The notes under the pieces: generated by a model
Database searches by the model: none
The model's input: only the letters and a program-made list of their open reading frames with translations
Told to the model about the DNA's origin: nothing
Shown: positions 11,617 to 21,809 of the stretch, one piece after another
How the letters are laid out: each line of letters opens with the position of its first letter
How positions within the stretch are numbered: the first letter of the stretch is position 1
Assembly: GCF_921293095.1 (NCBI RefSeq)
Contig: NC_060252.1
Location: 43,214,881 to 43,278,880 of the forward strand
DNA from: Ischnura elegans
Taxonomy: Eukaryota; Arthropoda; Insecta; Odonata; Coenagrionidae
DNA: 64,000 nt
Direction: 5' to 3'
Translations under genes and position numbers: made by a program

Positions 11617-13631
11617 GGCTGCTATTCTGGATAAGCGTTGCAAAAAATAGCATATGCTATTCTGCGGGTCATTATTGCAACGACCCCGTATTCAGAATGA
11701 AGCGTAGTAATAATTTTGTGCGGAATAGCAGCATGCTATTTCTTGCGCGAGCTATTTGGAAGCTCCGCCCCTTCCCGTATGAAAAACTTTCTGAACAGTT
11801 TGCGCAACCAATGAGGGAGAAGATATTTTATATATTTTTCTGTATTTTATGGAATATTGACTTGCAATTACAAATAATTGCTTCATTTGCATTTAAAAAT
11901 TATATTAAACCGTGGATTTATATAATACGCTTTGAAAATCTCGTTTAGGAAATCAGCTGATTGTTGTTGTTTTGATAATATCACAATGGCTTCAGACAGG
12001 TGGGTTAGGTCATAATTTTACTGTTATAATGATGATTTATCGGGCATAAATATTGAATCATTTACCTATATCCGATCGGTCCTTTATCGTGAGATATATG
12101 TTATGCGAAATAATCATTGAAACCTAAATATGCTTGATTTTCTTCGTAATTACAAGCCTAAGACAATTAATTGTCTTAGGCTTCGAAGTCTGTCTGTTCG
12201 TTGCATGTCAAAATAAATATGTACCAACTTTTATTGCGTTGATCGTGACGATATAGCTTTACTGTATGAACTAGAAGCTTTCGTTTCTAATACTAGCTTT
12301 ATATTATATGACTCCCTAATTTCAATTCATTCTCTGTTTAGGAAATGAAGTAGGTGGCAACGTCACCGCTGTGCTTTCATGTAATATGATGGAATAGTAT
12401 CAATATTTCAGCTGCAGATTTGGAAAAAGCAGAGGGATGTGATGGTGAATTTGAGGATGGATGGAACAACTGTGAAAAAGTGAATCGTGTGGAAAGTGCT
12501 GTTGTGTCACTTATTATTGTTTTCGTATCAGCTGATTTTAATATTCTCACTGAAATTTTTGATAGACCCTGAACTGTGCCGATATACTGAAACTTAATTG
12601 TGTGAATAACTTACTTGCCTATAGAGGAAACAATTTGTATTGAATTCCACATGATATATATAGCATTAATGATGTACATGGATATTCCATTAAACGTTTG
12701 TGGCGAATCATATTTGTTCGGAAACTTTATTGGTGTTCGGAGAAATCCTTTGTTTTCAAGCAAGTAATTCAAGTCGACTGCCCGTGTTATAAGTTTGTAA
12801 ATTTTAAGTTTTAATTGTAGAAGGTAGCGAATAGTGGGGAAAATAATTTCGACTCGTTGCATGTTTTTGTATATACTGTCCAATTGAGGAAATGAGCGGC
12901 TGATCAAAGTATATGGTATTATTATGGTAATATATGGTTTTCATTGAAAGCTATAACTGTTATTACATTTGGCGAGTTAGTGTGTTCACACAAGCTTGAA
13001 AATTTTCAAGAATCGACCTGATAGCCTACATTGAGGATATTTTTAGTAGCAAGTCAAGTGATGAAATAAAATTATGAGTTGTAAATATGAATAAAACACG
13101 GAAAATTTGGGCTAATCGTAGTAATTCTTTGCATTAATGTTATTGTTTTCGTACTGTCGATGAAGCAAGCTTGAGCTTCATATATTAAGCTCGAATGTTA
13201 ATTTCTAACCAATTCACTTAAGTAGTGAAATATTCATCACTTATGCTACTATTATTTAATTAAAATAAAGCAGATAACATTTTATTTTTTGCTATTATTC
13301 CATTTTTCAATGCTTGATTAGGTTACTTTAACCTCAGAAAAACAATTCGACATCGCAATGCGCACGTTTTCAGGGTTGCAATACCGAATAGCTCGGCCTC
13401 GAAGACTGCGTAATATTATAGCAAGCCTACCGGTTGCAATTCGCCGTTCAGAATAGTGAATTGCTACGGGCCTATGCTATTCTGAGAATTACGTCTTCCG
13501 GTGTAGTAAAAACACGAATTGCAACCGTTCTGAATACCAAATAGCATAGGCGTTGCAATACGCTATATTATAGCAACATCGGTTGCAATATCGGAGAATA
13601 GCATAATGCTATTCCATCCAGAATAGCAGCC
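11617..13631. mobile_element. 2.0 kb DNA element with 16-bp perfect inverted ends
   Basis: GGCTGCTATTCTGGAT at 11617-11632 recurs exactly as its reverse complement at 13616-13631. The flanking trinucleotide AAT is present on both outer sides (11614-11616 and 13632-13634), consistent with a 3-bp target-site duplication. Next to the ends lie palindromes built on AATAGCAT/ATGCTATT (AATAGCATATGCTATT at 11647-11662 and a near copy at about 13596-13614). The motif GTTGCAA recurs near both ends. No transposase is recognisable. A short ATGGCTTCAGACAG followed by a GT donor (about 11986-12001) and an acceptor before an acidic segment (about 12411) could be the remnant of an internal gene. The 3-bp duplication suggests the PIF/Harbinger group, but AAT is not its usual TWA, so the class is unproven. 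Confidence 0.65.
12154..12183. repeat. 30-bp perfect palindrome
   Basis: AAGCCTAAGACAATT is followed immediately by its reverse complement, with no loop. It lies in the middle of the 2.0 kb inverted-repeat element. It could form a cruciform, or mark an insertion point or a rearrangement. No second copy was seen. Confidence 0.9.
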
Positions 13632-13639
13632 AATGAGTC

Positions 13640-14057
13640 TTCACTTGTTTTTACCCTTCTCTCATTGGTGGAGACACGTGAAACTTCGGATATATTCGGA
13701 TTTTCCCTGTTTGGGAAGGAAGGGGAACCGTACCGACTGGTTTGAAACCGACGACCTTACAGAATCGCTGAAAGTGTCGTCGTCGGTGCGGAATCCGTTG
13801 TCGGTACGGTTTGATGTCCAGTCGGTGGGCTTGAAAGGGAAACCGACCGGTGCGGCACCGACGAAATACAGAATACGGCCCCAGAGTAGAATCGCTCGAA
13901 GCCATACGTATGTCTCGAGGCCGTAGATATGGTCGATTTCGACTTATGGCCGGGCCATACGATTAGTGGAATAACCCTGTAGAGGAATTACTAACCATTA
14001 GCAATTTTTTTATGAATAAGCATGCACATTTTTCTAGTTTGCGTAATATTTCTTTGA
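13640..14057. other. GC-rich block, no gene supported
   Basis: Short related motifs based on ACCGAC/GTCGGT repeat on both strands between about 13720 and 13870, so open frames there (97 and 84 codons, opposite strands) reflect composition. This suggests part of a DNA element with sub-terminal repeats, but I could not pair its ends. Confidence 0.35.
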
Positions 14058-14165
14058 CTGTGTGGTGTGCATGTGGCGGTCCTCTTGCATGCTGCATGTT
14101 GGTGATTGGTCACCCCCAGCCAAACACCCTATAGGTGGCTCGCAGGGTGTTATGTATGTAGATGA
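14058..14165 (+). mobile_element. CR1-like 3' terminal fragment
   Basis: The stretch from GTGTGGTGTGCATGTGG through GCATGCTGCATGTTGGTGAT and ACACCCTATAGGTGGCTCGC to a TATGTAGATGAAG tail is collinear with the reverse complement of the 3' end at 9541-9650. About 105 bp remains with no coding part. It is a very short 5'-truncated insertion in plus orientation. Confidence 0.8.
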
Positions 14166-15000
14166 AGTTTAAATGCTTCATTCTCCGCTCCGTCCTAACC
14201 CGGCCGCCGCCATTTAAGTCGCTCCTTCATAAACCGGCCGAATCCGCCCGGCTTGTTTGGGGCAGCCTTTTCAGCCCCAGCAAGGAAAAACGGATTTCCA
14301 TCAGATTTGACACTGATTTCCAACAGGTTTGACGCACTGATTTTCTTCTCCTTTGAATCTGTTTGGAAAATTGAAACAGCTGGAAATCAGTAGGAAGACA
14401 GTGGGAAATCAGTTGTGAAGGTCCAACATGGCGGCTGTTTTCCCACTCATTTCCATGAATGTGGTTCGACTCTGGTTTCCACTGTTCAACAGATTTGAAT
14501 CCGGTTTCCCCGTTTAAGCTATTTCGAATCTGTTTTCCACCTTCATACCTATCTGAATCTTGTTTGCGACTCGATTCTCACCTCCTATGACCTGCTGATG
14601 CATAAGTTAACTTCAGATACAAGAGTTAACTGCTGATACCCTAGGCGGAAATAATTATTTCCGCCAATTCCAAGTTTCGCAGAGCTGCACTCAACCAACG
14701 TTTCTAACTTCACATGCTACATCTCTATCATCAATCTGGATGTATATTCAGCTGAAAAAAGTTTACAAAATACAGCCTAACAAAATGAACTTCATGTAAG
14801 TCTCCCACCACAACAAAATAACACAGGCTCTATTAACGTATTTATTAAGAATGCACAAACCCTGTTGTAAGTACATATTCAATTGAAAATACATAGTCTG
14901 GTAAACTACAACAAAAAAATACATAAATTTGGTAAACTTCTGAGGCAGAATACACTTAAAATCTCAATTTCATGCGTTAGAAATAATTTAGGGAAACACA
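14166..15000. other. No gene seen
   Basis: The segment 14280-14580 repeatedly uses GGAAATCAG/TTTGAATCTG-like words, suggesting a decayed short-period repeat. No exon or transposon end is identifiable. Confidence 0.4.
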
Positions 15001-15001
15001 G

Positions 15002-16588
15002 AATAGGGTTGTTCAAGCCTATCAGAACGGTCTAAAAAAACGAATGTATATCACTTCTGATGTAATTTCATTTTGATTGGGATGAATGATAGATGCGTTG
15101 AAAAAGTAATGATGGAGTTATTAGCAATCAAAATTCGAACAATTTTAAACGCCGCCAAAAACGGTCGGCCATCTTGAAATAGAGGTGATGACGAAACAAG
15201 CCTGTACGGCTGGCCTGTACCCTCGATCGCTCGATGCCAAGCTGAGCACTCTGCATGCCGACTGGACATTTGCCAAGGTCATTCCTTATTTTGAAATGGC
15301 CTATGTTGTGCATGAAGCTTCCGGATGGATCAAGGCGACATAAAATCCATTCTTCAAGTTAGGCAGGCAACGTATGTAGTGTAATTGTTGACAGGAATTG
15401 AAAGTTTTGTATAGCTGCATTTGCAAGGAAACTACCTACGTGCAGTGAACTTTCATTTTGCCGCTAGTGCAAGTGAACAAAATTTGTGCCCTTAATGTAC
15501 CCCTGAGTGAATTGATTGCATATAGACGATGAAGTAAAGAGTGAAGCGACAAGTGAAGTGAGTTGTGAATGTAACATCTTCGACGAAATTATTTATTTCT
15601 TCCATGCTGGTTCAATCAACCCTATACATTTCGATCTAAGGTATCTAACTATTGCGAAGGATATGTTTCATATTTGAGCTAGTTGTACTTAGAGGATACA
15701 TCGAACGTATATTAATTTTCATTCGTTTGTTCGCCTCTAAGTTCTGTTTGATTTTATTACCTATTGCCAATTCATTTGGAGCATTCGTCAGTGTTTACAT
15801 TTCACGAATTTCGTTGCGCTGTTGTTTGTTTTGGTCATATTTTGGTTACGGTAATAGTGAAAGTGAAATTGGAAGTTTTTTGATGTTACAATAACTGGTT
15901 TAGCTAGTTTAATAATTTGTTTCAGCCTATTCATTTCATTGTCTTCGTAATGTCAATGTAAAATAACGTAAACTGATTCTAAGTCGTTAGTGATGAGTGG
16001 TAAGTGAGGTGTGGAGAATCCTTACGAACTTCAAGGAGTGCAAATTCTTTTGTGTGTGCAGAGTGATTGGAAAACCGATTGTCATGTTTTATTAGTGTTA
16101 CATAATAGTGTTTTATATTTATTGTGAGCCAAGTTTTTTATTGAATCAGTTGATTTGGAATATACTTATTATACGTATCAAAAAGACAGCTCGTGAAATG
16201 TGTGCGTTGTAGTGCTATTTGTGATATGATGAGCAATAAATATGTACAAGTAAGGGTAATTTTGCTTATTATTACTCTTATTAAAGGATAAATTTGGATT
16301 TTCTTTAAACACTGATCTGGCGGCAGACGCTGGAGATCTTTAAAAAAAAGTGGAATAACCCTGCTGAGCCACTTCAAACACTGCAGTAGGGCATCTACAG
16401 GCTTGTGACGTCACACACCAATTCAAGATGGAAGTAGGGCTTTTTGGCGTCACGTAAAATTTGTCACTGTTTAAAGCCTTCTCTAAACATGTACAATGAA
16501 GAAAATAGCATAATATTATTGTCATTGCTCCTTCTGAAGCACGATCTTTCGATTTCTTAAATAAAAAAATATGGTGAACAACCCTATT
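15002..16588. mobile_element. Possible 1.6 kb element with 14-bp inverted ends
   Basis: AATAGGGTTGTTCA at 15002-15015 and its exact reverse complement at 16575-16588 face each other across 1.59 kb. The interior has no transposase frame; the longest frames are under 95 codons and look like chance. A related AATAACCCTG occurs internally at about 16353, so two smaller elements are also possible. A target-site duplication is not clear (CACAG on the left, TACAG on the right, not adjacent in the same register). Confidence 0.4.
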
Positions 16589-16589
16589 T

Positions 16590-17355
16590 ACAGATGAAAT
16601 CTCATTAGAAGGAGAGTTAGACAAACTAGTTGTGCTTTTTGTAATTGTTTATCAGTTCTTGAAAAGTCATCGAAAAGCAAACGTTTTGCCAAGAGTAACA
16701 GAACAGTCACTGCACCAGAACAACAACAACTTACATCAGATTCCACAATCTTGAATTATCGAAGAGCACAAATTTTTCCGTGATTAACAGAAAAATCACA
16801 ACACTAGAAAATATTTCAGATGCCTTTATGAAAGAAAGACTTCTTTACGTGACTTATGAAAATAATTCTGGTTCAGAATTAAGCCAACGATATCTGTATG
16901 TTACACTACAGAAACTTGCCATTAATGTTTAAATACATGAACACGGTCGTTTCACTTAGCACAAACAAACCAGCAAGATACACAATACTCTGAAAATCCT
17001 GGTAGGTTCTCTTCGGCGACGTAACGCAAGTACATATTATTCATATTGCATACAAAAATATCAGTAATCGCTCAAAATCTGTTGACACAAGATAAATTAT
17101 TCAATGAAAACACAAAAGATCGAAATCACATCAGGCTTCCACTGTCGCTTGAAGACTTAAGAGATGCACGAATGGCTTCATTCAACGCTGCGGGAATTTA
17201 GCACTGGTTAAATAATACGGATATGATTATTTTTTCTCCACGCCCTATTACTTTAGCACAAAACAGACCACAAGCACGTAAACATTCAGCACGGAATCGG
17301 CGCCTATCGGCGTTGCTACTTTGGTTTGCTATCTTTTGTAGTTAGGTGGCAGTTA
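16590..17355. other. No gene seen
   Basis: AT-rich DNA with no reading frame, exon or repeat that I can support. Confidence 0.45.
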
Positions 17356-17359
17356 GGGA

Positions 17360-18130
17360 TGGGCGGTTATGAGAAAAAAACCGGTGTTAGGTTAACCGGT
17401 TATTTTGAGTGATAAGAATACCTTAGTATAATAACCGGACGAAAAAAACCGGTTATATTCAGGTTATATAACCTAAAGCATTGCGTGTTGCATATCTTCT
17501 ATTCTTAAAAAAACCTATCGCATTTTTGAACTTCGTCTTCCTTCTTCGTGGTGTAGTTTATCGTAGAGTCTTACTTGTTTTTTATTAGATAAGAAAATTA
17601 AAAACCGGTTGTTTTTCGATGCCATTTACCTGAGAATTAAATTATTTTTGCCATAACCGAAAAATAGCCCGAGAAAAATAATCTGACTCTTTTGATTCCC
17701 GCACTCTCTCGCGAACCGTTGGAACTACCAGCACTTTTGCCGCTGCCACTGGATGAGGTTTTCCTGCGCCTCTACCGGCCACAGAGAACATTAAAACCGG
17801 TGTATTTTGATGCAATAGAAAAACCTAGTGGCCGGTTAAAACCTAGGCCACGAGTACTCGTTGGCATAACTGATGGCAGGCGGAAGAGAAAAAACCGGAT
17901 GAGGGAGTACTCGTTGGGGAAACCTATCGCTGTGGGAAGGTTTTTATCAATGGAAAAACCTAGTGGCCGGTTAAAACCTAAGCGACGAGTACTCGTTGGC
18001 ATAACCGATGGCAGGCGGTTATGGCAGGTTACAGGTATAGGTTTTTTCAATGCATATCAACTAGTAAAAACTGTAACGAGTACTTGGTTATTCTCAGGTT
18101 ATTGCAAAATAACCTGAGGAAAATAACCAA
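17360..18130. repeat. AACCGGTTA-rich repeat with internal 135-bp duplication
   Basis: Variants of ACCGGTTA/TAACCGGT recur from 17370 to 17660, and a segment of about 65 bp (AAACCTAGTGGCCGGTTAAA ... CGAGTACTCGTTGGCATAAC ... GATGGCAGG) occurs at 17819-17883 and again at about 17954-18018, period 135. Open frames of 141 (plus) and 92 (minus) codons cross the duplication and are repetitive in the same places, so I read them as by-products. The motif density suggests a DNA transposon's sub-terminal binding-site array, but no transposase was seen. Confidence 0.6.
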
Positions 18131-18244
18131 GGCGTTGGAGTAGATATTGCGGAAGTTAAATGGATATGAAGTACATGAAATATTATATTAGTTTGCGAAA
18201 GCATGCCTGCCATGTGACCAAATTCAATAATACAAATATGAATA

Positions 18245-18600
18245 TTGAAAATTCGGGGGGGAGCCGGTACCCCCTTAGCTGTTTATACAATCAGGATCGA
18301 AAGGGTCGTAGTTCCCCATAAAATTTCGGGGGGGGGGGGGGGTGGGGGGGGTTGTTATGGACCCCCTAGCTTTTAATAAACTTAGTTATATTCAAGCACA
18401 GTCATGGTTAGGGGGTTCTGTCCCCCCCGGGAGGACCGTAGTCTCGTTAGAAAATCTGGGGGGTCAGACCCCCTTAGATCTCTGTTATAAATGTTGTTAT
18501 GTTAAAGAATGTCTGCGACATCGGAGTGGCTAGGGAGTCTCACGGGACCCGGCCGCCTATAAAAATTCTGGGGGGGTATGGTCGCGACGCGTCGGTCACA
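18245..18600. repeat. Degenerate G-run repeat block
   Basis: Several diverged units alternate a G-run with CCCCCTTAGxT or GACCCCCTAG, each followed by TTATA-type sequence. One run at 18328-18351 is 15 G, then T, then 8 G. Together they look like tandem copies of a roughly 90-bp unit. Homopolymer length in such runs is unreliable in assemblies. Confidence 0.5.
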
Positions 18601-19480
18601 AGCTGGATCAGGGAAAGACTCCACAAACAAGAAATCAGCTCACAAGAAAAAAATTGCCAAAAATTATTTACGAGTATTTTCGTTCAATATCTATTTCAAG
18701 TAGAGTATTCAAAATCAGACGTATTACAGAAAACAATGATGATAACTAATGATCCCACAGGAAACATTACCAACTAAATACCAGCAGTATAATTTTTCTA
18801 AATCGGCCATGTCCCACTAGACATGCGTCCAACAAGAGGGCCCGAGCAGAAGAGAGGCTTGGGTATTGCACGACGAGACAGGATTGAGGGGAGAGGTTTT
18901 TCCAAGGAGCGGAGGGGTAGTCAGGGCGATGTTCATCCGCTACGTCACTGCCCCTGTTGACAGGATGCTCCGCAAAACATCATCCCTGGGTTGGAGTGAA
19001 CAGCGTACCAGCAGGAATTTTCCCCTCAAACTTCTGGGTTGGAGACATCAGTCGAATCAGAGGGATATTCATTGGAACACAAGGAGGGGAGAGACATAGT
19101 GGGGTGAGGTGTTGGAGGGAGAGAGAGTTGTGATAGGACTATGGTAATAATTCTCACTCCAAACTACATACAGAGACTCATCACCCATTTCCCCTTGCTT
19201 GCCAATGAGTCAGTATTCCTCCGCAGTAGTCCTATAGAAGTCTTGCATTGCAGGTAGGCTGGGTTTCGGGGCTGGGTTTCTGGGTGCTGGTTTCTGGATG
19301 CAGGGTTTTCTGGAGACAGGGCCTTTGTGGAAGGGCCTTTGCGCGAAAAACCTTAGTGCGAAAAGTCCTTAGCGGGAGAAGTTCTGCGGATAAGTTCGGA
19401 GGAAGTTCGGAGGAATTCGGAGGAATTTCTGGGGGGGGGGGGGGGAGTACCAGAAATTTTGGGGCGGGGGAACACTAAAA
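18601..19480. other. No gene seen; long G-run near 19431
   Basis: Short frames only. The stretch 19380-19445 is purine-rich (GGAGGAA repeats) and ends in a long G-run. Nothing here has coding character. Confidence 0.4.
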
Positions 19481-19575
19481 AATGCCACAGTCATGTAATT
19501 CCAAAATATTTGACATTCATATTTCAATGTATCATATGTTATGTTGACTATATAAACAACGTTATAAGGTACAGT

Positions 19576-19594
19576 CACTTTCAAAAGTCGGTCC
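19576..19594 (+). repeat. Candidate 5' terminal repeat of the IS630-type element
   Basis: CACTTTCAAAAGTCGGTCC upstream of the transposase gene recurs in reverse orientation at 26158-26176. The similarity continues inward to a GTATTGCYTATGCGYTCCATG block in both places. Shared ends and inner sequence are what two copies of one DNA transposon would show. I found no matching right end within 500 bp downstream of the transposase. Confidence 0.4.
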
Positions 19595-19854
19595 CCACGG
19601 CTAGCACGAGGAACTACGTTTTCTGCTGGCCTCGAATTTGGAGTATTGCCTATGCGCTCCATGACTTGAAGCGGCCCGTTAGACTTGCTCGCGATCTTAA
19701 TATCCATCAAGGTCTTTCCATTGCATTCTTCCTTTATCCCCTGCTACCCTCCACGCGCTACCACCGAGGAGAGGTCACAAGGTAAATAACGTTCTCAGTA
19801 TGGTGATTTCCACTCTGGGAAGTAGTGTGGCGAGTCCTCGAAAATACAGAGGCA

Positions 19855-21135
19855 ATGGATCGTCGGGCCAACGCACATTTAAGCGCAGCTCAAAGGGGAC
19901 AAATAGCCTCCTTATATTTTGACAGCGGGAAAACTGTGTTACAAATAGCCGCGGAATTAGGAGTTGATAGAAAAACTGTGTACAAGTGGATTAAAAGAGA
20001 AGTTGATGGTGACGAGACATTAGAGACTAAAGCAAAAAGCGGACGTTCAAGAAAAACTACCAGGCAGCAAGACGAAGACATGAGGGAGATGATTCGACAA
20101 AATCCCTTATCTATTGGTGGTCTAGCGGGGATGAACATTCACGGTGATTTAGGTTGTAGCTATGCGACGGTAAGATGCCGAATCATCGAGGGTGGGATTA
20201 AGCATTACAGGGCTGCCAAGAAACCCTCTACCAGCGAAATACAACGTGAAGCCCGTTTACAATTTGCTAACTATTACATTGGTATGCCCCAAACGTACTG
20301 GAACCTCGTGATATTCTCAGACGAGAAAACTTTCAGAAGCAACCAGCACGGGAAGGTGGAGCTTTGGAGGCCGAGAAATACAAGGTAATGATTCTTTTAG
20401 CTTGAGATAGCATGTTAAATTTATTGGAATTGCGTAGTATTAAGATGAAATGCATAGCATTTTCCGCTCTCAGCTTTATTTTTCTTCCCTCTAAATAGGG
20501 CGACGACAGCAAAATAAAAACAAGCTGTTTACAAATAACAGTTGTAACTTATACTGCCTGCATAATTTTTGACACCAAAGTTCATGATGAGAATCATTTT
20601 TTTAATATTGGTCATTTTTTACAGGTATAATGAAGAGAATTTAATAAGAACAAAAAATCCTGGTCACATCAGTCTGAGTTTCTGGGGAGCAATATCTGCG
20701 GCTGGACCAGGACCGCTTGTTAAAACCCCAGCCAGAATGAACGCCGAGGATTATGTCGAGATTTTAAGAACTTTCTTATTGCCCTACATAGAAGAAGTCG
20801 TTCCTGAGAATGAGGAGGTGGTTTTTGTGCAGGACAATTGTCCGATTCATAAAGCTAATGTAACCAAGCATTTTTTTGAAGAAAATCCACGCCTCAATGT
20901 TTTACCTTGGCCTTCTAACTCGCCGGATCTTAACCCCATCGAAAATGTCAGGGGAATAATTACGAAGGAATGGGATTACCACGGAGAGAAGAGCTCAGAG
21001 GCGTTAGAGGCCCATTTACAGGATACATGGAATTCTATAGGCAGACGTCCCAGATTATTAGAAAATATAATTGACTCCATGCAATCACGGTTACGGATTG
21101 TAATAGAAAAAAATGGTGATATTACTAAATATTAA
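19855..21135 (+). CDS. IS630/Tc1-type transposase, intact after splicing one intron
   Basis: Cut-and-paste DNA transposase. Exon 1 is 19855-20384 and exon 2 is 20625-21135. The 240-bp intron has a CAAG|GTAATG donor and a TTTTTTACAG acceptor, phase 2. The splice gives an uninterrupted 346-residue protein, and the junction reads NTRYNEEN as the family does. An N-terminal helix-turn-helix (LHS block LSAAQRGQIASLYFDSGKTV, then AAELGVDRKTVYKWIK, residues about 9-50) is followed by a GRSRKT linker. The DDE domain has its first Asp in VIFSDEKTF, its second in VFVQDNCPIHKA, and its Glu in SPDLNPIENV. By hand count 35 residues lie between the second Asp and the Glu. The ATG at 19855 has purine at -3 and G at +4; the frame is open slightly upstream but without an earlier ATG. 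The intron and the missing right end are unusual for an active copy, so a domesticated gene is possible but unproven. Confidence 0.85.
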
Positions 21136-21697
21136 AGATGTTTCTTGAAGTATGCGCATTTCATTTCTAATATAGCAACGCAAAACGAAATGTTTTGTTC
21201 ATTCCTCACATTATGAAATCCTGATTCCTTTTCAGCAATTTTCGTGGCAAAATGAACGTGCGCTGAACATCAGAATATATCATCATATGCCCCAAAGGCG
21301 TTATTCCGTCTTCAGTGTCTGCTTTCACTGGTGAATTTTCATTTTCCTAAAAGCAGATTTAGCTAACAAATGAGATTTTTCTGACAGCCTTCGTCGACAT
21401 GACTATGGTGCTTGTGATTCTTCCAGAGGCGTTACATCTGGAAGAATTTAGATTAAAGTATATCATTCACTTTTACTTATCCTTAAGCTATTAGTAAAAC
21501 CTCCTCTTGATCTCCTCTTAATATTTACTCGTAGAAATTTAGGATCGATATGGCAAAAAATTTGCAGCCAGAAAAAATCACGTTACGTGATAAATAAATG
21601 AAGTGGCAATTTTGCACTTTAATAGTAATGGATTCTAAATCTATTTTCCACAGTCATGTAATTTTGAATACCTAGACTTGAGGACAAGAGGACATAT

Positions 21698-21707
21698 GTT
21701 ATCCACT
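21698..21707. repeat. Left target-site duplication of the RTE fragment
   Basis: GTTATCCACT here recurs at 23584-23593, immediately outside the far side of the nested insertion. These two copies bracket the RTE fragment and the piggyBac element within it. Confidence 0.75.
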
Positions 21708-21809
21708 ATTATTATTTATATAGTATTCTACCGATTGAGGTAGGTTTCCATGGAGTATTTAAGAAGTGATCTGAGAGCCTACCTTTCCTTTCAGCACTGC
21801 CTTCTTTAA
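21708..21809 (-). mobile_element. RTE retrotransposon 3' end, 102 bp, interrupted
   Basis: This is collinear with the last 100 bp of the intact RTE element at 26831-29831. It shares TAGTATTCTACCGATT, GGTAGGTTTCCATGGAGTA and CAGCACTGCCTTCTTTAA, with scattered substitutions. It has a minus orientation and an ATTATTATT tail on the left. It is a strongly 5'-truncated copy flanked by GTTATCCACT duplications. The piggyBac element landed in the TTAA at its 5' edge. Confidence 0.85.

Noticed and set aside
18328-18351. Regulatory G-quadruplex
   Set aside because: The G-run lies in a degenerate repeat block far from any gene, and run length in assemblies is uncertain. Similar runs occur in several transposons here.
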